Origin: Nocardioides psychrotolerans
Lineage (GTDB): Bacteria; Actinomycetota; Actinomycetes; Propionibacteriales; Nocardioidaceae
Assembly: GCF_900113685.1 (NCBI RefSeq)
Contig: NZ_FOQG01000020.1
Span: 1 to 64,000 of the forward strand
Direction of reading: 5' to 3'
DNA: 64,000 nt
Notes under the pieces: generated by a model
Seen by the model: only the letters and a program-made list of their open reading frames with translations
Database searches by the model: none
Told to the model about the DNA's origin: nothing
Position numbers and translations under genes: made by a program
In this document: in pieces, positions 58,268-64,000 of the stretch
Position numbering within the stretch: the stretch's first letter is position 1
Layout: each line of letters begins with the position of its first letter

Positions 58268-59401
58268 GTGCAGTGCTCCTACTTCGACGCCGGCCGGTGT
58301 CGCTCGTGCAGCGAGCTGGACACGGCGTACGACGTGCAGGTGCGCGCCAAGGAGGACGAGTGCCGGGCGCGGCTCGCCGCCCTGGGCGGACAGAGCGACG
58401 CCCTGGTGTGGCTGCCGACCGTGACGAGCCCGGAGGCGGGCTTCCGCAACAAGGCCAAGATGGTCGTCGCCGGCACCACAGCCCAGCCCACGCTGGGGAT
58501 CCTCGACCCGCACGGGTCCGGTGTCGACCTGCGCTCGTGCCCTCTCTACTCGCCGGCGGTGCACGCGTTGCTGCCGCTGCTCGCCGACTTCGTGGGCACG
58601 GCCGCGCTCACGCCGTACGACGTGGCGACGCGACGAGGCGAGCTCAAGCACCTGCTGGTCACGGAGTCGCCGGACGGGGAGTTCCTGCTGCGCTTCGTGC
58701 TGCGGACCTCGGAGTCGGTGCTGCGGATCCGCAAGCACCTGCCGGGGCTGCTGGCCGCGGCGCCGGTGCTGGCTGTCGTGTCGGTCAATCTGCAGCCCGA
58801 GCACAAGGCGGTGCTCGAGGGGGAGCACGAGGAGGTGCTGACCGAGCGGTCGACCCTGCCGATGCGGGTCAACGACCTCGTCCTGCAGCTGCCGCCGCGC
58901 AGCTTCTTCCAGACCAACACCGCGCTGGCGGCCGTGCTCTACCGCCAGGCTGCCGCGTGGGCCGATGACGTCGCGCCGACGTCGGTGCTCGACCTCTACT
59001 GCGGCGTCGGCGGCTTCGCGCTGCACCTCGCTGCGCCCGGTCGTCGGGTCGTCGGTGTCGAGGCGAGTGCGGAGGCCGTGGCAGGGGCGACCGCGACCGC
59101 GGCCTCGGCCGGGCTGACGGCTTACTTCGTGGTCGGTGACGCGACCGAGTGGCCGGTCGACGCCGACCTGGTGGTGGTCAACCCGCCGCGACGGGGTCTC
59201 GGTCCTGTGCTGGCGTCGCGGCTCGAGGAGTCGTCGGCGCGGACGGTCATCTACTCCAGCTGCAACGCCGCGTCCCTCGCCACCGACCTGGCCGCGATGC
59301 CGTCGTGGAGGCCGGTCGAGGCGCGGCTGCTCGACATGTTCCCCCACACGCGGCACTACGAGGTCGTGACGCTGCTGAGGCGCGACCAGCCCGCGACCTA
59401 G
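58268..59401 (+). CDS. rlmC: 23S rRNA uracil C5-methyltransferase, RlmC-type
   Basis: 377 residues from GTG 58268. The N-terminal Cys cluster MQCSYFDAGRCRSC (iron-sulfur) is followed by GFRNKAKMVVAG, RSFFQTNTALAAVLY, SAM motif VLDLYCGVGGFALHLA (about 240), DLVVVNPPRRGLG and the catalytic Cys in YSSCNAASLATDL (about 335). No TRAM domain, as in RlmC. Methylates a uridine of 23S rRNA (U747 in E. coli). It abuts the divergent YeeE gene (23-base gap), so the promoters overlap. Confidence 0.88.
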   Translation: MQCSYFDAGRCRSCSELDTAYDVQVRAKEDECRARLAALGGQSDALVWLPTVTSPEAGFRNKAKMVVAGTTAQPTLGILDPHGSGVDLRSCPLYSPAVHALLPLLADFVGTAALTPYDVATRRGELKHLLVTESPDGEFLLRFVLRTSESVLRIRKHLPGLLAAAPVLAVVSVNLQPEHKAVLEGEHEEVLTERSTLPMRVNDLVLQLPPRSFFQTNTALAAVLYRQAAAWADDVAPTSVLDLYCGVGGFALHLAAPGRRVVGVEASAEAVAGATATAASAGLTAYFVVGDATEWPVDADLVVVNPPRRGLGPVLASRLEESSARTVIYSSCNAASLATDLAAMPSWRPVEARLLDMFPHTRHYEVVTLLRRDQPAT

Positions 59402-60834
59402 ACCCTCGCGGGGGTCTGCTTCGGGATCAGCAGCGTGAGGACGACCCCGCTGAGCGCCGCGCCGGCACCGATCAGGAAGCACGCGCGGAAGGCGCCCTCG
59501 GAGGGGAGCGGGAAGCCGCCGAAGTCGGTGGTCGAGGCGGCGAGCACACCGGCCATGACGGCCGCCGAGGTCGTCGTACCGACCGATCGCATCAGCGCGT
59601 TGAACCCCACGGCCGCCCCGGCCTCGGAGAGGGGCACCGAGCTCATGATCAGCGCGGGCATCGCGGCATAGCCGATGCCGACGCCGGCGGAGCTGATGCA
59701 GGTGACGACGAGCAGCTGCCAGGAGGCGTCCATGAAGAAGACGCCGACGAGGTAGCCCAGAGCGAGCACGGTCGCGCCGATGGCGAGCGTGATCCGCGCC
59801 CCGAAGGCGGTCATCAGGCGGCTCGAGACCGGCGCGAAGGCCATCATCACCAAGCCGCCCGGCGCCATCCAGAGGCCGGCGGCGAGGAGCGTCTGACCCA
59901 GGCCGTAGCCGGTCGACTCGGGCAGCTGGAGCAGCTGCGGCACGACGATGGCCTGCGCGAGCATCCCGAAGCCGATGGCGACGGCGGCGAGGTTGGTCAG
60001 GAGCACGGGACGGCGGGCCGTGACGCGCAGGTCCGCCAGCGGCGCGGGGTGGCGCAGCTCGTAGAAGCCCCAGGCGACGAGCACGACCGCGCCGGTCACG
60101 AGGCACAGCCACGGGCGGGCGGTGCCCCAGCCCCAGTCGCCGCCCTTGGTGATGCCGACGAGCGTGATGACCAGTCCGGCCGCGAGGCCGAGCGCGCCGA
60201 CGACGTCGAGGCGACCACCCTTGACTGACGGGACGTGCGGCACGACGACCGCGACCGCGATCGCGACGAGGACGGCGAGCACGCCGGAGAGCCAGAACAG
60301 GACGTGCCAGTCGAACGCGTCGGCGACGTAGGCCGCCAGCGGCAGGCCGATCGCGCCGCCGACACCGAGGGTGCCGCTCATCGCGGCGATCGCGGTGCCG
60401 GTCTGCGCGGGCTTGGTGATCTCGCGCAGCAGGCTGATGCCGACCGGGATGAAGCCCATCGACAGGCCCTGGAGGGTGCGCCCCGCGAGCATCGGGAGGA
60501 GCGTGTCGGAGAGCGCGCAGATCACGGAGCCGAGGACCAGGATCAGCGAGCTGATCAGCAGCACCCGCTGCTTGCCGAAGAGGTCGCCCAGGCTGCCCGC
60601 GATCGGCATCGCCACCGCACCGCCGAGCAGCGTGGACGTCACGACCCACGACGCGTTGGCGGAGGTCGTGTCGAGCAGCACCGGCAGGCTGCCCTGGAGC
60701 GGGATCACCAGGGTCTGGGTCAGTGACGCGATCAGGCCGCCGAAGCACAGCACGATGATCGACACCCCGGCCCGGTGCGAGCGGTCCGGCTCGTCAGCTG
60801 GCGTGGTGTGGGTGGCGGTGGAGACGGTGGTCAC
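59398..60834 (-). CDS. MFS transporter, DHA2 multidrug type
   Basis: 478 residues, about fourteen helices. IIVLCFGGLIASLTQTLVIPLQGSLPVLL, ANASWVVTSTLLGGAVAMPIAGSLGDLFGKQRVLL (loop 2-3 motif) and FIPVGISLLREITKPAQTGTAIAAMSGTLGVGGAIGLPLA (antiporter motif C-like). It exports drugs or metabolites with protons. The stop overlaps the rlmC stop region by 4 bases (convergent). Substrate unknown. Confidence 0.87.
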   Translation of the reverse strand: MTTVSTATHTTPADEPDRSHRAGVSIIVLCFGGLIASLTQTLVIPLQGSLPVLLDTTSANASWVVTSTLLGGAVAMPIAGSLGDLFGKQRVLLISSLILVLGSVICALSDTLLPMLAGRTLQGLSMGFIPVGISLLREITKPAQTGTAIAAMSGTLGVGGAIGLPLAAYVADAFDWHVLFWLSGVLAVLVAIAVAVVVPHVPSVKGGRLDVVGALGLAAGLVITLVGITKGGDWGWGTARPWLCLVTGAVVLVAWGFYELRHPAPLADLRVTARRPVLLTNLAAVAIGFGMLAQAIVVPQLLQLPESTGYGLGQTLLAAGLWMAPGGLVMMAFAPVSSRLMTAFGARITLAIGATVLALGYLVGVFFMDASWQLLVVTCISSAGVGIGYAAMPALIMSSVPLSEAGAAVGFNALMRSVGTTTSAAVMAGVLAASTTDFGGFPLPSEGAFRACFLIGAGAALSGVVLTLLIPKQTPARV

Positions 60835-60891
60835 CGGGAGATCGTAGGCGGATAGTTGCCAGCGACAACTGTTTTGGGGGTGGGATGTTCG

Positions 60892-62259
60892 TCACTCGGA
60901 GGCGCCAACGCCCGCGCCCGCCTCGCGCCGACCGACGCCGTAGGCGACAGCGGCGGCGACGACCGACGTCGAGGACAGGATCAGCAGGGCCGCCCGGAAG
61001 CCCGCTGCGCCGCCGCCGAAGACCCCCATCAGCGTGACGCTCAGGGACGCGCCGGCCGCGAAGCCGAGGTAGCGCAGCACCTGGTTGAACGCCAGGGCGC
61101 TGCCGGTCTCGCTGCGCGGGACGTGGGGGACCATGAGCACCGCGAGCGACGAGAACGTCAGGCCGCTGCCGAGGCCGCCGATGCCCATGCAGAGCGCTGC
61201 CTGCCACAGGTGGTCGTGCTCGAAGGCCAGCGTCGCGGAGGCGCCGAAGAACATCAGGCACCCGACCGGCAGCAGCGCCCCCGACCCCAGGCGCCGCCCG
61301 ATCACGCGTTCCAGCCGGCTGCCCAGGATGCTCGCGAGCGAGTAGGGCACCAGCATCAGCCCGGCCACGGTCACGGGCTGGTCGAGCCCCCAGCCGCCGT
61401 CGCTCTGGACGAGCACGACGACGAGGGTTAGCAGTCCGTACATCCCGATCCCGGCCATCAGTGCGGTCAGGTTGGGCACGAACAGCCCGGGCCGTGCGGC
61501 GAGGCGCAGGTCGACGAGCGGGTGCGGGCTGCGGAGCGTCCAGGCCACCCACGCCGCCAGCAGCAGGAAACCGGCGGTGCCGAGCCCACCGGTGAGCAGC
61601 GACAGCCAGCCCCACGTGGCGCCGCGGGTGACGGCGAGCAGCACGCCGACCATCCCCGCCGAGAGCAGGACCGCGCCGAGCCAGTCGACGCGGGCCGGCG
61701 GCTCGCCGACACTGGCCGGCACGAAGCGCCAGGCCATGGCGAGGGTGACCGCGGTGAGCACGCCGCCGAGCCCGTACGCCGCCGGCAGGCCGCCGACCTC
61801 CGCGACCAACGCGGTCACGGGATAGCCCAGCCCCGCGCCTGCGACGGTGCTCACCGACAGCAGGGCGATGGCCGACGACCTCCGCTCCCGTCGTACGACG
61901 TCGCGCGCGACCGCGAGCGCGAGCGGCACCAGCGCGAGGCCGACGCCCTGCAACGACCGTCCGGTGACGAGCGCCGCGAAGCCCCACGGCACGGCCGCCA
62001 GGACCGAGCCGGCGAGGACCAGCGCCAGCCCGCCCAGGATCACCGGACGCCGCAGCCGGCCACTGCCCAGGCGACCCAGGATCGGCGTCGTGACGGCGCC
62101 CGCGAGCATCGTCGCGCTCAGCGCCCACTGGGCGTCCGTGACCGCTAAGTCGTAGTGCCGCGCGATCGCGGGGACGAGCGGTGCGCCGAGGCTGCTGACC
62201 ACCGCCGTGACGGTGGTCAGCAGGACCAGCGTGAAGAGCTGGAGCCGCTCGCCGGCTAC
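60892..62259 (-). CDS. MFS transporter, multidrug type; start unresolved
   Basis: About 455 residues ending AGVGASE. Helix 1 is LFTLVLLTTVTAVVSSLGAPLVPAIA, then AQWALSATMLAGAVTTPILGRLGSGRLRRPVILG and SLQGVGLALVPLALAVARDVV. No ATG, GTG or TTG is near a sensible start: only CTG 62229 or GTG 62202 (which would cut helix 1). The frame overlaps the typA stop by 4 bases and stays open far into typA. Translation may start at a rare codon, or couple to typA. Confidence 0.75.
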   Translation of the reverse strand, partial: VAGERLQLFTLVLLTTVTAVVSSLGAPLVPAIARHYDLAVTDAQWALSATMLAGAVTTPILGRLGSGRLRRPVILGGLALVLAGSVLAAVPWGFAALVTGRSLQGVGLALVPLALAVARDVVRRERRSSAIALLSVSTVAGAGLGYPVTALVAEVGGLPAAYGLGGVLTAVTLAMAWRFVPASVGEPPARVDWLGAVLLSAGMVGVLLAVTRGATWGWLSLLTGGLGTAGFLLLAAWVAWTLRSPHPLVDLRLAARPGLFVPNLTALMAGIGMYGLLTLVVVLVQSDGGWGLDQPVTVAGLMLVPYSLASILGSRLERVIGRRLGSGALLPVGCLMFFGASATLAFEHDHLWQAALCMGIGGLGSGLTFSSLAVLMVPHVPRSETGSALAFNQVLRYLGFAAGASLSVTLMGVFGGGAAGFRAALLILSSTSVVAAAVAYGVGRREAGAGVGASE

Positions 62260-64000
62260 TTGCTCCCCTTGCGGACCCGGCTCGCGATCTTCGCGCGCTC
62301 GTGGGCGTCGAGGATCACCTTGCGGATGCGCACCGAGTCGGGCGTGACCTCGACGCACTCGTCCTCGCGGCAGAACTCCAGGCTCTGCTCGAGCGAGAGC
62401 TTCTTGGCCGGGATCAGCTTCTCGAAGTTGTCGGAGGTGGCGGACCGGATGTTGGTCTGCTGCTTCTCCTTGGTGATGTTGACGTCCATGTCGTCGGCGC
62501 GGGAGTTCTCGCCGACGATCATGCCTTCGTAGACCTCGGTGGCGGGCTCGAGGAACATCACGCCGCGCTCCTGCAGCGAGGTCATCGCGTAGGCCGTGGT
62601 GGCCCCCTTGCGGTCGGCGACGAGCGAGCCGTTGTTGCGCGAACGGATCTCGCCGGCCCACGGCTCGTAGGACTCGAAGATGTGGTGGGCGATGCCGGTG
62701 CCGCGGGTGTCGGTGAGGAACTCGGTGCGGAAGCCGATCAGGCCACGCGCGGGCACGAGGAACTCCATGCGCACCCAGCCGGTGCCGTGGTTGGTCATCG
62801 ACTCCATGCGGCCCTTGCGGGTGGCGAGCAGCTCGGTGATCGTGCCGAGGTATTCCTCGGGGGCGTCGATCGTCAGGCGCTCGACCGGCTCGTGGACCTT
62901 GCCGTTGATGTCCTTGGTGACCACCTGCGGCTTGCCGACGGTGAGCTCGTAACCCTCGCGACGCATCTGCTCGACGAGGATCGCCAGCGCCAGCTCGCCG
63001 CGGCCCTGGACCTCCCAGGCGTCGGGGCGCTCGGTCGGGAGGATCTTGAGCGAGACGTTGCCGATCAGCTCCTGGTCGAGGCGGTCCTTGACCAGACGGG
63101 CGGTGACCTTGCCGCCCTTGGTGCGGCCGACCAGGGGCGAGGTGTTGGTGCCGATGGTCATGGAGATGGCCGGCTCGTCGACGTGGATGAGCGGCAGGGC
63201 GACCGGGTTCTCCGGGTCGGCGAGGGTCTCGCCGATGGTGATCTCCGGGATGCCGGCGATGGCGACGATATCGCCGGGGCCGGCCTCGGGGCCGGGCTTG
63301 CGCTCGAGGCCCTCGGTGACGAGGAGCTCGGTGATCTTGACGGTCTTGACGTCGCCGTTGCGACGCATCCAGGCCACGTTCTGGCCCTTCTTGAGGTGCC
63401 CCTCGTGGATGCGGACCAGGGCGAGACGGCCGAGGAACGGCGAGGCGTCGAGGTTGGTGACGTGGGCCTGGAGCGGCGCGCCCTCGGTGTATTGCGGCGC
63501 GGGGATCGTGTCGATGATCGTCTTGAAGAGCGGCTCGAGGTCGGTCGCGTCAGGCATGGTGCCGTTGGCCGGCTGCTTGATGGCGGCCAGGCCGACCTTG
63601 CCGGAGGCGTAGACGACGGGGAAGTCGAGCGCGTCCTGGCTGTGCGACTCGTCGAGCAGGTCCATGAAGAGCTCGTAGGTCTCCTCCACGACCTCCTCGA
63701 TGCGGGCGTCGGGGCGGTCGACCTTGTTGACGACCAGCACGACGGGCATGTCGGCGTTGAGCGCCTTGCGCAGCACGAAGCGGGTCTGGGGCAGCGGGCC
63801 CTCGGAGGCGTCGACGAGGAGCACGATGCCGTCGACCATCGACAGGCCGCGCTCGACCTCGCCACCGAAGTCGGCGTGGCCGGGGGTGTCAATGATGTTG
63901 ATCGTCATGCCGCCGGGGGCCGACGGGCCGTTGTAGTGGATCGCGGTGTTCTTCGCGAGGATCGTGATGCCCTTCTCGCGCTCGAGGTCACCGGAGTCCA
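62256..64000 (-). CDS. typA: Translational GTPase TypA/BipA (5' end outside window)
   Basis: The reverse strand is open from base 64000 to TAG 62256. The visible part starts MDSGDLEREKGITILAKNTAIHYN (switch I region), then DTPGHADFGGEVER (G3), VVNKVDRPDAR (G4), domain II, and the BipA C-terminal part RKGRMESMTNHGTGWVRMEFLVPARGLIGFRTEFLTDTRGTG. It is a ribosome-associated GTPase that helps 50S assembly under stress. The P-loop lies outside the window. Confidence 0.95.
   Translation of the reverse strand, partial: DSGDLEREKGITILAKNTAIHYNGPSAPGGMTINIIDTPGHADFGGEVERGLSMVDGIVLLVDASEGPLPQTRFVLRKALNADMPVVLVVNKVDRPDARIEEVVEETYELFMDLLDESHSQDALDFPVVYASGKVGLAAIKQPANGTMPDATDLEPLFKTIIDTIPAPQYTEGAPLQAHVTNLDASPFLGRLALVRIHEGHLKKGQNVAWMRRNGDVKTVKITELLVTEGLERKPGPEAGPGDIVAIAGIPEITIGETLADPENPVALPLIHVDEPAISMTIGTNTSPLVGRTKGGKVTARLVKDRLDQELIGNVSLKILPTERPDAWEVQGRGELALAILVEQMRREGYELTVGKPQVVTKDINGKVHEPVERLTIDAPEEYLGTITELLATRKGRMESMTNHGTGWVRMEFLVPARGLIGFRTEFLTDTRGTGIAHHIFESYEPWAGEIRSRNNGSLVADRKGATTAYAMTSLQERGVMFLEPATEVYEGMIVGENSRADDMDVNITKEKQQTNIRSATSDNFEKLIPAKKLSLEQSLEFCREDECVEVTPDSVRIRKVILDAHERAKIASRVRKGSK

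Noticed and set aside
57992..60748. 918-codon reverse frame across rlmC and the MFS gene
   Set aside because: Low-complexity shadow of two well-supported genes.
1..64000. CRISPR array, tRNA or rRNA genes
   Set aside because: No regularly spaced repeats with unique spacers, and no cloverleaf or rRNA-like sequence was noticed; a tRNAscan or CRISPR finder run would settle this.

Overview
The window is high-GC DNA (most codons end in G or C) from an actinobacterium. The gene families fit a Nocardioides-like member of the Propionibacteriales: F420-type luciferase-like oxidoreductases, stacked OmpR two-component systems, a PotABCD polyamine operon, a DUF1800/DUF1501 pair and an RlmC-type rRNA methyltransferase. 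The genus is my inference; no rRNA or tRNA gene is visible.

Layout. 1-2.2 kb is mobile debris: the start of an IS3-family transposase, an FkbM methyltransferase and the C-terminal part of a phage tail-fibre-like gene. 2.3-8.5 kb carries an enoyl-CoA hydratase, a secreted DUF1800/DUF1501 pair, an MFS pump and an LLM oxidoreductase. 8.5-12 kb holds two toxin-antitoxin modules, MNT/HEPN and HipBA, around a thioesterase. 12-17.4 kb has a second LLM oxidoreductase, a TetR regulator divergent from a 3-hydroxyacyl-CoA dehydrogenase/acyl-CoA dehydrogenase pair, and a Fic-protein cassette bounded by a duplicated dehydrogenase 3' end. 17.4-21.6 kb is an overlapping operon (TetR, GT1 glycosyltransferase, maltokinase-like sugar kinase, SIS protein). 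21.8-28.5 kb is a putrescine/polyamine uptake and oxidation operon.

28.5-31.1 kb is a two-component system divergent from a small PepSY-like protein. 31.1-35.0 kb is the most striking locus: three overlapping genes encoding a DedA-GT2 fusion, a GtrA flippase and a GT-C transferase with a C-terminal mannose-6-phosphate-isomerase-type cupin. Together they look like a compact lipid-carrier sugar-transfer machine with a carrier-recycling module fused on. 35.3-42.7 kb is one long run of overlapping genes with two stacked two-component systems feeding an ABC exporter and a lipoprotein. It is divergent from an acidic secreted protein with a duplicated segment. 43.7-45.6 kb contains a COG4705 membrane protein and a second DedA gene put out of frame by five copies of an 8-bp repeat.

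45.6-58.2 kb is a metal and sulfur stress region: ArsR/CDF exporter, a response regulator whose kinase is reduced to a 45-codon stub, a CopA-type ATPase, and a long operon (rhodanese, persulfide dioxygenase-rhodanese, TauE, MMPL, small proteins, methyltransferase). This operon is divergent from DUF302 and a CstR-like persulfide sensor, with two matching palindromes between them, and a YeeE/TsuA-type transporter converges on it. 58.3-64 kb returns to core genes: rlmC, two MFS pumps and typA, which runs off the window.
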